From Xenophilus arseniciresistens (GTDB lineage: Bacteria; Pseudomonadota; Gammaproteobacteria; Burkholderiales; Burkholderiaceae_C): a stretch of DNA of 64,000 nt. Location of the stretch: contig NZ_JAQIPB010000001.1 of the NCBI RefSeq assembly GCF_028023875.1, positions 744,001 through 808,000 of the forward strand. Reading direction: 5' to 3'. Numbering within the stretch: position 1 is the stretch's first letter; each line of letters opens with the position of its first letter. Under the pieces are notes generated by a model. It was not told the DNA's origin and did not search any database. It worked only from the letters and a program-made list of their open reading frames with translations. The position numbers and the translations under genes were made by a program. Positions 18,501 through 27,180 of the stretch are shown one piece after another.

Positions 18501-21500
18501 GTACACGTTGTACAGCGCGATGCCGATGCGCAGCGGGCCGATGACCTTGACGGCGTCTTCGCTGAAGCCGGCGGCCGGCTGAGGCGCATCCAGCGGCGCT
18601 GGCGGCACCAGGGTCAGCACCGGGCGGCTGTCGTTCGGCGAATCGGATTCGGCCAGCACCTCGTCATCGACACCGGACGCGTCGGGCACATCGGCGCTCT
18701 CAGGCAGGTCGCCAGCCTCGTCCGAGGCGGGCGTCTGCTCGAGCGCTGAATCCTGCGCACCGGTCGACGCAGGTGTCGATTCCTGCGCGGAAGAAACCGG
18801 GGCCGGGTCAAGGTCCAGATCCAGGCCCTGCAGCACGGCGCTGTCGGCCAGGAACACGGGCTCGGTGGCGGCCTGGGGCTGCGCCATTTCTTCGTCTTCG
18901 GGCAGCGCAGGCGCGGTCAGCTCGATACGGGTGCTGTCCAGCGCGGCGATGGCTTCGGACGGCTTTGCGGCTTCGCCGCCCGGCTCCAGGGGCGGCAACT
19001 CGCCCGGCAGGTCCAGGTCCGGCAGGCCGGCTGGGGTGGCCTGGGATACCTCGTCGACGCGCGTGGGCCGCGGCTGGCCCTCTTCGGTCCAGTCCGATGG
19101 CAGCGTGAAGGCCAGCGGCTCTTCTGCGGGAGCAGGCTTGGAAGTGCTTTCACCCGTGCCCGTGCCCGGCGCCTCGCGGCGCAATGCGTCCTCGAAATCG
19201 ATCTCGCCCAGCTCCAGCGCTTCGGTGGCGGGCGGGCGCTGCGGCGACTCCTCGTACAGCGGATGCACGATGTCGGTGATGGCGAAGTCATCGCCATGCA
19301 GGTCCAGGGCCTCGGCGTCGGCGCGGCGCTCTTCGTCGCCGCGCTCTGCGCGCTCGGCCAGCGCTGCCAGTTCGGCGAGGCCGGGGCGCTCGGTCGGCGC
19401 AGCATCTGCGGGCAGATCCAGATCCAGGTCGGGCAGATCAGGCAGGTCTGGCAGCGCCCGCACCGACACCGGGGAGGCAGCTGGCTCATCCGGCAGCGGC
19501 GAAGCCGGCGCCGGCTCCTCGGCGGGCGGAAGGTCGGCCGCGATCTGGCGCGCGGCCACGGCCAGCGCGGCGGCATCATCCAGATGGCGTGCCGTCTGCA
19601 CGGGCGGTGCGGCCTCGCCGCGGCCCAGGGCCTCTGCGGCGGCCCGCAGCGGCGCAGGCTCCCAGCCGTGGGCTTCGCGGCGCGCGATGGCATCGGCCCA
19701 CTGGCTGAACTGGTCCAGCGCCTGGGTGGCGCCGCTGAGCAGCTCGGAGGTGACGGGGCGCTGGTCGGCCAGCCAGGTGTTGAGCACCTGCTCATAGGCC
19801 CAGGCCGCGTCGCCGTAGTCCATGAGACCCACCATGCGCGAGCTGCCCTTGAGCGTGTGGAAGGCCCGGCGCAGCACGGTGAGCTCGGCGGTGTCGGTGG
19901 GGTCGCGCTCCAGCGCAATCACGGCCGCACGGCCCTGCTGCAGCACCTCGCCCGCTTCTTCCAGGAAGATGGCCTGCAGGTCGTCTTCCTCGAGTTCGGT
20001 GACCTCCGTGTCGGCCAGGGCCGCGGCGTCGCCGATCCGGGCGCTGCTGCTGCCGGCGCCCCGGGCTGGTGCTGGGGCAGCGGCGCGCGGGGCCTTGGCG
20101 GGCGTGGCCAGCGCAGCCAGCTTGGCCGCGATCTGCTTGTCCACGTCTTCGACGCTGAGCACGCTGTCGGTCTGCGGCACCGAGATGCCGCCGGCCACGC
20201 CGGCATCGGCGCCAATGCCATGCACCGGCGTGTCTTCGAGCTGGCGGCCCATCAGGGGCTTGAGCTCGCCACGCGCCTCGTCGAACACGAACAGCCGCCG
20301 CGCCAGACCCGGCTGGTAGCCGAGCATGTCGATCAGGAAGCCCAGCGCGCCCAGGTTGTTGCCCAGCAGGTCGTGGTCTGCGGGCTCGACGGCCCCGCGT
20401 TGTGCCATCAGGCTTTCGACCTCGTCGCGCATGTGCTGCACGGTCTGCGCGGCCTGCTCCAGGCCCAGGACCGAGAACACGCCACGCATCTGCTGCAGTT
20501 GGCCGGGTACGACGCGAAGCGAGGCTTTCTCGTTCGGCCGACGGAAGAACTGGTCCAGCGACTTCTCGAGCTCCAGCAGGTGCGCACGCAGTTCGTCGAC
20601 GATGGACCCCATGGTCTGGCGGTCGCTCACGCGGCGGTAGAGCTCCTCCATCCAGGGCTCCAGCGGCTGCGACTGGCCGCCGCGGCGCGCGCTCTCGATG
20701 CGTGCCGCCAGTTGCGCGGTGCGCGCCGTGAGCTGCTGGTCCTGCGGGTCCAGATCTTCAAAGGCCGCCTCCAGGTACAGCACCGAGGTGGCGACTTCCA
20801 TGGCCAGTTCGGTCGAGGGCGGCTGGCCCGAGCGCAGCGATGCCTCCACGGCGTCCTGCAGCGCCTGCACCATGGGCGCGGTGACGGGATGCAGCTTGTG
20901 CAGCGAATCGCCCAGTTGCCCGAAGCTGTCGGACACCTGCCGGATGCGCTGCGTGTCGCCGCCGGCCAGCGCGGTCCACATCTCCTTGGCGGTCTCGATG
21001 CGCTTGCGCGCCTGCGCCAGCACAGCAGGGTCGAAACGGCCGAACTGCACGGCGCCATAGTTCACTGCACCGTGGTTCTGCACGCCCCAGGCCACGCGCA
21101 CGGCGCGCAGCATGGGCGCGTTCTCGCGCGAACCGGGCGCGGCCTGCGCGCAGAAGAACAGCAGGTCCTGCCCAAGGCGCTCGGAGACATTGAGTTCACC
21201 GCGGGCCAGGACGGTGTACTGCAGCAGCACGCGCGAGGCGCTCAGCTTGACATAGCTGTCAGCTGGCACCAGCCCCAGGGCCAGCGCTTCAAAGAAGCCC
21301 GAGGCCAGCATCCAGAAGCTGGCCACCTTGGGTTGTGCGGCGCCCAGGCCCAGTGCGACGCACAGCGCGCTGAGTTCGCGCGCCGCGCTTTCGTCGCCTT
21401 CCTTGACCACCTTGAGGATCGCGCGGTCGAACACTGCCCGCACGGCCGGGCCGTAGGCCAATGGGCGATGACTGGTGGGACGCTGCACCTCGGCCCACAC

Positions 21501-21986
21501 CCAGGGGTAGTTCCACAGGTCGGCTGGATGCACGCGTTCGCCGCGCACCAGTTCCAGCACATCGCGGTACTGCGGAAACAGAGCCACCGTCGAGACACGC
21601 TTGCCGGCCAGCACCGCACCGATGAAGTCCGTCAGCGCGAAGCCCGCATGCTCGATGCGGCTCACGCTGTCGTCGGTGCAGCGCGGCGGCTCGTCCACGA
21701 AGCGGCCCACGGCCTGCTCCATCACACCCAGCAGCCGCGCCGGCGCACCATGCCCCACCATCCGCAGCACGCCGGTGGCCTGGTGCAGCTGCTGGCGCGC
21801 CATGCGCAGGAGCCCGCCCGATTCCTCGAGCGGCAAGCCCGTCTCGCGGGCCACTCGCCGCAGCGACTTGACCGCCAGTTCCGTGGACTTCTGGATTTCT
21901 GCACTCACCCAGGCCAGGGGCCCCAGGTCTTCGGAGGCCGGCGCATTGCCGGCGACAGGCGCGTGGGCGGGCGAGGAAGTGGGCAC
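15537..21986 (-). CDS. pilL: PilL/ChpA hybrid chemosensory histidine kinase of type IV pili
   Basis: This 2149-residue CheA-type kinase controls type IV pilus function. HPt-like segments with candidate phospho-histidines are at His710 (FHTLKGSS), His1197 (HSLAGSS) and His1365 (HTLKGSA). They are followed by a dimerisation region (about 1510-1660), an ATPase domain with N box at Asn1707, G boxes DDGAGL and GRGIGMDVV, a CheW-like domain (about 1835-1975), and a receiver with Asp2027/2028, phospho-acceptor Asp2071 and Lys2123. Linkers are long and acidic, including DLPDLPDLPDLDLDLP near 847. Asn/CheW/receiver order matches Pseudomonas ChpA, which is longer. Start is GTG at 21986 with no clear RBS, so the N-terminus is uncertain. 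Confidence 0.94.
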   Translation of the reverse strand: MPTSSPAHAPVAGNAPASEDLGPLAWVSAEIQKSTELAVKSLRRVARETGLPLEESGGLLRMARQQLHQATGVLRMVGHGAPARLLGVMEQAVGRFVDEPPRCTDDSVSRIEHAGFALTDFIGAVLAGKRVSTVALFPQYRDVLELVRGERVHPADLWNYPWVWAEVQRPTSHRPLAYGPAVRAVFDRAILKVVKEGDESAARELSALCVALGLGAAQPKVASFWMLASGFFEALALGLVPADSYVKLSASRVLLQYTVLARGELNVSERLGQDLLFFCAQAAPGSRENAPMLRAVRVAWGVQNHGAVNYGAVQFGRFDPAVLAQARKRIETAKEMWTALAGGDTQRIRQVSDSFGQLGDSLHKLHPVTAPMVQALQDAVEASLRSGQPPSTELAMEVATSVLYLEAAFEDLDPQDQQLTARTAQLAARIESARRGGQSQPLEPWMEELYRRVSDRQTMGSIVDELRAHLLELEKSLDQFFRRPNEKASLRVVPGQLQQMRGVFSVLGLEQAAQTVQHMRDEVESLMAQRGAVEPADHDLLGNNLGALGFLIDMLGYQPGLARRLFVFDEARGELKPLMGRQLEDTPVHGIGADAGVAGGISVPQTDSVLSVEDVDKQIAAKLAALATPAKAPRAAAPAPARGAGSSSARIGDAAALADTEVTELEEDDLQAIFLEEAGEVLQQGRAAVIALERDPTDTAELTVLRRAFHTLKGSSRMVGLMDYGDAAWAYEQVLNTWLADQRPVTSELLSGATQALDQFSQWADAIARREAHGWEPAPLRAAAEALGRGEAAPPVQTARHLDDAAALAVAARQIAADLPPAEEPAPASPLPDEPAASPVSVRALPDLPDLPDLDLDLPADAAPTERPGLAELAALAERAERGDEERRADAEALDLHGDDFAITDIVHPLYEESPQRPPATEALELGEIDFEDALRREAPGTGTGESTSKPAPAEEPLAFTLPSDWTEEGQPRPTRVDEVSQATPAGLPDLDLPGELPPLEPGGEAAKPSEAIAALDSTRIELTAPALPEDEEMAQPQAATEPVFLADSAVLQGLDLDLDPAPVSSAQESTPASTGAQDSALEQTPASDEAGDLPESADVPDASGVDDEVLAESDSPNDSRPVLTLVPPAPLDAPQPAAGFSEDAVKVIGPLRIGIALYNVYLNEADEWSRQLANDVGEWALQPHETVSDSTVALAHSLAGSSATVGFQGLSGMARLFEAVLQHLRGHGDGTAAKGAALVAAAHEVRRLLHQFAAGFLKEPDPVVLQSLRQLLIAPLPPAQPPQADGFEPQESAATFAPTARSTSGLGLEDEDAIDIEDVVDPELFPIFEEEAAELLPQLDRALQQWAHSPTDSGPRTAALRTLHTLKGSARLAGAMRLGERAHRMESAIEAIAVDAGERDAIEALAAAFDGLQLTFDALRSADEAGQAELAQRASEAVATAPAQPATAFLEELPEPARAEQEAEADRPEQAQAWGEESPQTAQPRQPGDGAGLAAPLLPPATLRLGAVRAASTQTVRVRTQLLDRLVSQSGEVIITRSRLEAGLQQLSASLSELTGNLDRLRQQLRDVEVQAESQMQSRLAQTLDTPQSFDPLEFDRFTRVQELTRMMAESVNDVATVQRTLQKTVQTAEDGLAAQGRQTRDLQRGLLRTRMVEFESLADRLYRVVRQASKDTGKQVRLDITGGSIEMDRGVLERMTPAFEHLLRNCVAHGIEDAETRERAGKDAVGLVRIALSQEGNDVSVRFADDGAGLQRDRILARARALGLSEASELSAAEAAELIFLPGFTTVSQVSELAGRGIGMDVVRAEVAALGGRIETHSADGQGTEFRLVLPLTTAVTHVVMLRAGENTVGVPSNLVELVQRANAEELARAYETQHYPFGGEDVPFYWSGALLQSSARSERTAGRTNTIVVVRSAAQRLALHVDEVLGNQEVVVKNLGPQLARVPGMAGISVLASGAVALIYNPVALAALHGESARALQSLHKSASSSAAAAAVAPQAQEESPSAATPVPAPLQAAAQIPLVLVVDDSITVRRVTQRLLQREGYRVALAADGLQALERLQQERPSVVLSDIEMPRMDGFDLARNIRADAALAGLPIIMITSRIAEKHREHARELGVDHYLGKPYSEDDLLALVRRFTQQQASSDPVSV

Positions 21987-22007
21987 GGTAGAAAGCTCGT
22001 GAGGAAA

Positions 22008-24365
22008 TCAGGCGATCTTGAAACGCGACACCGACTGGCGCAGCTCTTCGGCCATGTGCGACAACTCGCGCACCTGGCGTGCCGTGGTGCGGGTGCCTTC
22101 ACCGGTCTGTTCCGTCACGGCAAAGATCTGCTGGATGTTGGCGGCCACCACGTTGGCCGATTCGGCTTCGCGGGAGGCCGATTGCGAGATCTGCTCGATC
22201 AGTTCCGCCAGGCGACGCGACACGCTGTCGATCTCGGTCAGGGCCGTACCGGCGTTGTCGGAGAGCTTGGCCCCCTGCACCACACCCTGCGTCGAGCGCT
22301 CCATGGCGCCGACCGCGTCCTGCGTGTCGGTTTGAATCGCTTTCACCAGCGCCGCGATCTGACGTGTGGCGTCTGCCGAGCGTTCGGCCAGGCGCTGCAC
22401 TTCCTCGGCCACCACCGAGAAGCCGCGGCCCGCATCGCCGGCCGACGCGGCCTGGATGGCGGCATTCAGCGCCAGCACGTTGGTCTGTTCGGTAATGTCC
22501 GAGATCAGCTCGGTGATTTCACCGATCTCCTGCGAGGATTCGCCCAGGCGCTTGATGCGCTTGGAGGTGTCCTGGATCTGGTCGCGGATGGCATTCATGC
22601 CGGCGATGGCGTTCTGTACGGCGTCCAGGCCGGAGGATGCAGCCTGCAGCGACTGGCGCGCCACGGCGGCCGACTCCTGCGCCTGGGCCGACACGCCGTT
22701 GATGCGCTCGGCCATCGTCAGCACGGACTGGCCCGTTTCACGGATTTCACGCAGCTGCTCGGTGGAGGCCGCCAGCAGTTCGGTCGAGGTGTTTTCCACC
22801 TGCGAAGTCGTCTGGGCCACGCGCGCTGCCGTGTTCTGCACGTTGCCCACCAGGATGCGCAGTTCTTCCACCGTGTAGTTCACCGAGTCGGCAATGGCGC
22901 CGGTGATGTCCTCCGTCACGGTGGCTTCGTGCGTCAGATCGCCTTCGGCCACCGTCTGCAGCTCGTTCATCAGCCGCAGAATGGCGGCCTGGTTGGCCGC
23001 GTTGACGCGCGTGGCCTCCTCGCTCTGGCGCTCGGCTTCGAGGCGCTCCTGCTCGGCGGCCGCGGCCCGCAGACGACCCTCACGCACCTGCGCATAACCG
23101 ATGGCAGCCGCCAGGCCGAGAGAGGCCATGGCCAGCAGCACCAGCAGGGCCAGCATGGTGCCGCTCAGGCCCGTGCGCTGCGACAGCTTCTGCTGCAGCT
23201 CGCCCAGCGCCAGACGCAGCGGCTCGCTGTCGGACAGGATGGTGGCCTGCGCTTCGCGCGCGGCCACCAGGCCCTGCAGGTTGCCCAGAATGCCGCCGGC
23301 TTCCGCGCGGGTCTGTTCGTAGCTCTTGAGCAGCAGTTCCAGCTGCTCGCGGGTCTGCGGGTCGCGCGCGCCCGGCAGGCGCAACTGGGGGCTGCCATCC
23401 AGCAGGCCGCGCGCCAGTTCCTGGAAGCTGTTCAGGTCCTTGCCCAGCAGGAACACGGCGTCGGGGCTCACGCCCTCCACCGTGAGGAACTCGTTGGCGG
23501 ACTTGCCGATGCGCTGCGTCAGCATCACGAGCTGGCCGGAAGCCGCGATCTCGGGCAGCGATGCGCCCTGCTGCATCTTCAGCGACGACACGGTTTCGCT
23601 CATTTCCAGCAGCTCGGAAGACTGCCGGTTGATGTTGCGCAGCGCGCTGCCCACGCGGGTCAGCATGGGCTTCTGGTCCAGCACCACCTTGGCACTGGCC
23701 GATGCGCGTTCAACCAGCGGCTGGATCTTGGCCATCTCGGCAGCGAAGTCATCGCCCACCGCGTGCAGCTGCAACCCTTCGTCGCCGCCGCCCAGGCCGG
23801 TGACGCGGCGCTGCAGGTCATTCGCGCTGTCCTTCACTTCGTCGAAGGCGGCCTCGCTGCCCACCAGGGCCTGCGACACCGACTTGGCCAGGCGCTGCGA
23901 CTGCATCAGGGACTGACCGCTGGATGCCACCTGCTGGGCCACGCGGTCCGCGCTCAGGATGGCGGCGCCGGCCACCAGCAGCAGCGCAAGCACCGAGCCC
24001 GCCAGCCCCAGGACCATGAAGCGCTGTCGTCGTGCCGAAGCGCTGCCGGTGCTGTCCTCGGTCACGGCCGCCGCCGCGACCTCCGGCTCGGCCTCGGGCT
24101 CGGGCTCGGGCAACACGGCCGTGGCGGGCGCCGCGGCGGGTTCGTCGAACACGTGGCTGGGCGCGAAGTCCACCGGCGCGTCGTAGACGCTGGGCGGATC
24201 CGAGGCAGCCTTGTCGCCACGCGGCATGTAGACCGTGCGCTCCTGGGGCGGCTGCACCGTGTCGGCCTGATCGATGCCGAAGGTCGACACCGACACGGGG
24301 GGCGTCTGGGCGCTCTCAGCCTTGGCGGGCAGGAGTTTCTTGAATTTGTCAGCAATCGAATTCAC
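22008..24365 (-). CDS. pilJ: PilJ methyl-accepting chemotaxis protein of the pilus system
   Basis: A 785-residue receptor. A cytoplasmic Pro/Glu-rich N-terminal extension of about 110 residues precedes TM1 (about 115-137), then a periplasmic region with two PilJ-type sensor segments ([16 protein letters not shown] and [15 protein letters not shown]), TM2 (about 405-428), a HAMP-like linker and the signalling domain with the hairpin [20 protein letters not shown]. It probably senses surface-related or pilus-related cues and feeds PilL through PilI. Start is GTG at 24365, supported by AAGAAGGA 7 bases upstream. The unusually long N-terminal tail may be a local feature or a start-site artefact. 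Confidence 0.94.
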   Translation of the reverse strand: MNSIADKFKKLLPAKAESAQTPPVSVSTFGIDQADTVQPPQERTVYMPRGDKAASDPPSVYDAPVDFAPSHVFDEPAAAPATAVLPEPEPEAEPEVAAAAVTEDSTGSASARRQRFMVLGLAGSVLALLLVAGAAILSADRVAQQVASSGQSLMQSQRLAKSVSQALVGSEAAFDEVKDSANDLQRRVTGLGGGDEGLQLHAVGDDFAAEMAKIQPLVERASASAKVVLDQKPMLTRVGSALRNINRQSSELLEMSETVSSLKMQQGASLPEIAASGQLVMLTQRIGKSANEFLTVEGVSPDAVFLLGKDLNSFQELARGLLDGSPQLRLPGARDPQTREQLELLLKSYEQTRAEAGGILGNLQGLVAAREAQATILSDSEPLRLALGELQQKLSQRTGLSGTMLALLVLLAMASLGLAAAIGYAQVREGRLRAAAAEQERLEAERQSEEATRVNAANQAAILRLMNELQTVAEGDLTHEATVTEDITGAIADSVNYTVEELRILVGNVQNTAARVAQTTSQVENTSTELLAASTEQLREIRETGQSVLTMAERINGVSAQAQESAAVARQSLQAASSGLDAVQNAIAGMNAIRDQIQDTSKRIKRLGESSQEIGEITELISDITEQTNVLALNAAIQAASAGDAGRGFSVVAEEVQRLAERSADATRQIAALVKAIQTDTQDAVGAMERSTQGVVQGAKLSDNAGTALTEIDSVSRRLAELIEQISQSASREAESANVVAANIQQIFAVTEQTGEGTRTTARQVRELSHMAEELRQSVSRFKIA

Positions 24366-24419
24366 GGTCTGTCCTTCTTGCTATGTGGCGCGGGCGGGAG
24401 AGCGCGAAACTGGGGGCGC

Positions 24420-24953
24420 TCAGGCGCCAATACTCAGGAACTCGGGGCGGCTGGCCAGCACCTGCAGGTTCAACTCCTGCCAGTTCTCGCCCTCTGCCGT
24501 GGTGTAGGTGGCGCCCATCCAGGGCGGCGCCGATTCATCGGGGGCCTGCGAGCTGGCGAAGGCTTCGAGGCCGCGCAGGCCCACGAGCCGGTCCACCACC
24601 AGCGCGCAATTGACTTCCAGCACCTCGTTGAAGGCCACCAGGCGCGTCTGCTCGCGTGCGGCCTCGCTGACGGCCTGCGTGCGGGCCGCCGGGTCGCCCA
24701 TGAAGGCGGACAGCTGCGCCACGCCCCAAAGACCGCCGCGCAAATTGGCAACGCCCAGGTACCAGGGCTGGGTGTAGGGCACCGGCGTGGGCGCCGTCCA
24801 GGGAAAGATCTCGCCGGCCTGCCCCAGCGGAAAGAGATAGCGGCCGGCGCCGGCCTCCACTGCCAGCCAGGCAGCCACGTTGGTGGTGTGCGCGGATTGC
24901 AGGCGCCCGGCCAGTCGGGCCTGGAATTCTCGGAGGGCTTCGCGGGTGGCCAT
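24420..24953 (-). CDS. pilI: PilI, CheW-like coupling protein
   Basis: The 177-residue protein is a CheW-like adaptor linking PilJ to the PilL kinase. It has the CheW-fold pattern: AGRYLFPLGQAGEIFPW, then PWYLGVANLRGGLWGVAQL, and VNCALVVDRLVGL. It sits between pilH and pilJ in the usual order. No second CheW homologue (ChpC) or methylesterase/methyltransferase (ChpB/PilK) is present in the window, so adaptation enzymes for PilJ must be elsewhere or absent. Confidence 0.93.
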   Translation of the reverse strand: MATREALREFQARLAGRLQSAHTTNVAAWLAVEAGAGRYLFPLGQAGEIFPWTAPTPVPYTQPWYLGVANLRGGLWGVAQLSAFMGDPAARTQAVSEAAREQTRLVAFNEVLEVNCALVVDRLVGLRGLEAFASSQAPDESAPPWMGATYTTAEGENWQELNLQVLASRPEFLSIGA

Positions 24954-24981
24954 GGCGACGACGGGTGCTGGGCGAGGACCT

Positions 24982-25347
24982 TCAGCCGAGCGCGCGGATC
25001 TTCGCCAGCAGCTCGGCTTCCTGCACGGGCTTGACGATGTAGTCGCGCGCGCCCTGGCGCATGCCCCAGACGCGATCCGTTTCCTGGTCCTTGCTGGTGC
25101 ACAGGATCACCGGCACCTGCGCAAACAGCGGGTTGCGCGCCAGCGCCCGCGTGAACTGGAAACCGTTCTGGCCCGGCATGACCACGTCCATGAGGATCAG
25201 GTCAGGCTTGCTGGCCTCCAGGCGCCGCATGGCGTCATCGGCGTTCTCGGCGGTCTGCACGGCAAAGCCATTCTTCGCCAGCAACTCGGAGAGGAACATC
25301 AGCTCGGTCTTCGAATCGTCAACGACAAGAATCTTCTGGATGGGCAT
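24982..25347 (-). CDS. pilH: PilH, single-domain response regulator
   Basis: A stand-alone receiver of 121 residues: ILVVDDSKTE contains the acidic pair, the phospho-acceptor Asp lies in DLILMDVVMPG, and the Lys in YIVKPV. In the pilus chemosensory system PilH is one of two output CheY-like proteins and is linked to PilT-dependent retraction or to phosphate-sink behaviour. The start at 25347 (MPIQKI) has AGGA upstream; the frame begins 21 bases earlier but without support. It follows pilG by 17 bases. Confidence 0.93.
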   Translation of the reverse strand: MPIQKILVVDDSKTELMFLSELLAKNGFAVQTAENADDAMRRLEASKPDLILMDVVMPGQNGFQFTRALARNPLFAQVPVILCTSKDQETDRVWGMRQGARDYIVKPVQEAELLAKIRALG

Positions 25348-25364
25348 GGTTGTTTTTTCCTGGA

Positions 25365-25760
25365 TCAAGCCGCTGCGCTGACGGCACCGAATTGCTGCAC
25401 GGCCTGCAGCAACTGTTCTTTGGTGAAAGGTTTGGTGAGATAGTCTTCCGAGCCCACCATGCGGCCGCGTGCCTTGTCGAACACGCCGTCCTTGGACGAC
25501 AGCATGACCACGGGCACATGGGCGAAGTGCGCATTGCGCTTGATGATGGCGCAGGTCTGGTAGCCGTCCAGCCGGGGCATCAGGATGTCGCAGAAAATCA
25601 GCTGCGGCTTGTGATCGTTGACCTTGGACAGTGCGTCGTAGCCGTCTTCTGCCAGCAGCACTTCATGGCCACCTTGCTTGAGAAAGATCTCTGCACTGCG
25701 TCGAATCGTGTTGCTGTCGTCGATGACCAGCACCTTGAAACCGGAATTGTTCGTGCTCAT
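25365..25760 (-). CDS. pilG: PilG, single-domain response regulator
   Basis: A 131-residue receiver. VLVIDDSNTIRRSAEIFL, LIFCDILMPRLDGY with the phospho-Asp, and YLTKPFTKEQLL are complete. PilG promotes pilus extension through PilB in Pseudomonas. GAGGAGG lies 6 bases before the ATG at 25760; another ATG 6 bases earlier (25766) is too close to that site. It is the first gene of the pil chemosensory run, preceded by rubredoxin with 69 bases between. Confidence 0.94.
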   Translation of the reverse strand: MSTNNSGFKVLVIDDSNTIRRSAEIFLKQGGHEVLLAEDGYDALSKVNDHKPQLIFCDILMPRLDGYQTCAIIKRNAHFAHVPVVMLSSKDGVFDKARGRMVGSEDYLTKPFTKEQLLQAVQQFGAVSAAA

Positions 25761-25829
25761 CGGCATCCTCCTCTTCGCTCCGAACTCAGAATCAGGCCAA
25801 GCGTCCACGGCCGGCCTGCGTCCGTGGCT

Positions 25830-26000
25830 TCAAATCTCGACCATCTCGAAATCTTCCTTGCGCGCGCCACATTCGGGACAGGTCCAATTCATCGGAACCT
25901 GCTCCCAGGGAGTGCCAGGGGCAATACCATCCTCGGGAACGCCCTGAGCTTCGTCGTAGATCCACCCGCAGATCAGGCACATCCAAGTTTTGGTATCCAT
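25830..26000 (-). CDS. rubA: Rubredoxin
   Basis: A complete 56-residue rubredoxin. The iron-binding cysteines are C8-x2-C11 (MCLICGWIYD) and C41-x2-C44 (TCPECGARKEDF). Rubredoxins carry single electrons, for example to alkane hydroxylases or in detoxification of oxygen species. The ATG at 26000 starts MDTKTWMC. It lies upstream of and co-directional with pilG. No hydroxylase or rubredoxin reductase is adjacent, so the redox partner is unknown. Its placement before pilG looks like conserved order rather than shared function. Confidence 0.95.
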   Translation of the reverse strand: MDTKTWMCLICGWIYDEAQGVPEDGIAPGTPWEQVPMNWTCPECGARKEDFEMVEI

Positions 26001-26043
26001 CGCAGCTTACGAGCCTTGTACGTAGAATGCAATTATTGTATCC

Positions 26044-26075
26044 AGACGTCTTTTCAAATATTGCGCAAGACGTCT
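26044..26075. repeat. Inverted repeat between rubredoxin and thiD
   Basis: AGACGTCTT (26044-26052) and AAGACGTCT (26067-26075) are perfect inverted copies separated by 14 bases. They lie in the 110-base divergent region between rubA and thiD. There is no T-run, so an operator or mRNA structure is more likely than a terminator. Each arm contains the palindrome GACGTC. Confidence 0.7.
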
Positions 26076-26110
26076 CCAATCCGCCACCTTCTGACGTCCC
26101 AAGCCCGTCG

Positions 26111-27097
26111 ATGAATACGTGCTTACTACCGTCGAAGGGCTCACCGGAAGACGATGGTAACGGTCAACCCGAGGCCGCCGATGCCGGCGCCGACGAGGCC
26201 GAAAGTGCCCAGCCGGCCTGCGTGCTGGTCTTCAATGCCAGCGATCCCAGCGGCGCTGGCGGCCTGAGCGGTGACGCCCTGACCATCGGGTCGGTGGGCG
26301 CTCACATGCTGGGCGTGGTGACGGGCGCCTATGCGCGCGACACGGCTCAGATCTTCGACCACTTCGCCTTCGACGACGAGCAGGTGGCCGAGCAGGCGCG
26401 CGCGATCCTCGAAGACGTGGCGGTGCAGATCATCAAGGTCGGCTTCGTGGGCACGCCCGACAACCTGGGCCGCGTGGCGGAGGTCGCCTCGGACTATGCC
26501 GACGTGCCGCTGGTGGCCTACATGCCGCACCTGGCCTGGTGGGAAGACGACGCCATCGAGAGCTACCTCGACGCCTTCCGCGACCTGCTGCTGCCGCAGA
26601 CCACGGTGCTGGTGGGCAATCACAGCACCCTGTGGCGCTGGCTGCTGCCCGACTGGGAGGGTGCCCGCCCGCCCTCGGCCCGCGACATCGCGCGTGCCGC
26701 CGGCGAGCATGGCGTGGCCTACACGCTGGTCACGGGCATCGTGCGACCCGACCCTTATCTTGAGAACGTGCTGGCCTCGCCCAGCGCCGTGCTGGTGACC
26801 GAGAAATACGAGCGCCTGGAGGCCGTGTTCACGGGCGCCGGCGAAACCCTGTCGGCCGCGCTGGCGGCACTGCTGGCCACCGGCACCGAACTGGTGGCCG
26901 CGACCAGCGAAGCGCTGGCCTACATGGACCGCTGCCTCGACGAAGGCTTCAGACCCGGCATGGGCCATGTGCTGCCCGACCGCCTGTTCTGGGCCCAGCC
27001 CGACCCCGAGGAAGGCGACGGGGAAGACGAGGGCGCCCCACCCAGCGACGACCCCGCAACCGACTTCGGCCTGCCTCCCCACGACACCCGACATTGA
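26111..27097 (+). CDS. thiD: Hydroxymethylpyrimidine / phosphomethylpyrimidine kinase
   Basis: ThiD phosphorylates HMP and HMP-P in thiamine synthesis. The ribokinase-like fold is visible in [48 protein letters not shown] and the anion-hole region [17 protein letters not shown]. The typical ThiD phosphate-binding glycine order differs slightly (PSGAGG rather than PSGGAG). The frame opens at 26027, but the ATG at 26111 ([10 protein letters not shown]) is preferred; no clear RBS supports either. The C-terminal tail is acidic. hemL follows 84 bases later on the same strand. I see no TPP riboswitch in the leader. Confidence 0.88.
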   Translation: MNTCLLPSKGSPEDDGNGQPEAADAGADEAESAQPACVLVFNASDPSGAGGLSGDALTIGSVGAHMLGVVTGAYARDTAQIFDHFAFDDEQVAEQARAILEDVAVQIIKVGFVGTPDNLGRVAEVASDYADVPLVAYMPHLAWWEDDAIESYLDAFRDLLLPQTTVLVGNHSTLWRWLLPDWEGARPPSARDIARAAGEHGVAYTLVTGIVRPDPYLENVLASPSAVLVTEKYERLEAVFTGAGETLSAALAALLATGTELVAATSEALAYMDRCLDEGFRPGMGHVLPDRLFWAQPDPEEGDGEDEGAPPSDDPATDFGLPPHDTRH

Positions 27098-27180
27098 ATG
27101 AAGCAGCCCCCCAGGCCGCTTCGCTGCGCTTGCCGTCCCGGACCTTCTGCGGGGCGCCCGCAGCGCCATCGACCACTGAC

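Noticed and set aside
19263-25034. Plus-strand open frame of 1923 codons across the pil genes
   Set aside because: Antisense to pilL, pilJ and pilI, with no recognisable domain and strongly biased composition.
26001-26110. TPP riboswitch before thiD
   Set aside because: The 110-base leader lacks the conserved THI-box CUGAGA and ACCUGA elements.
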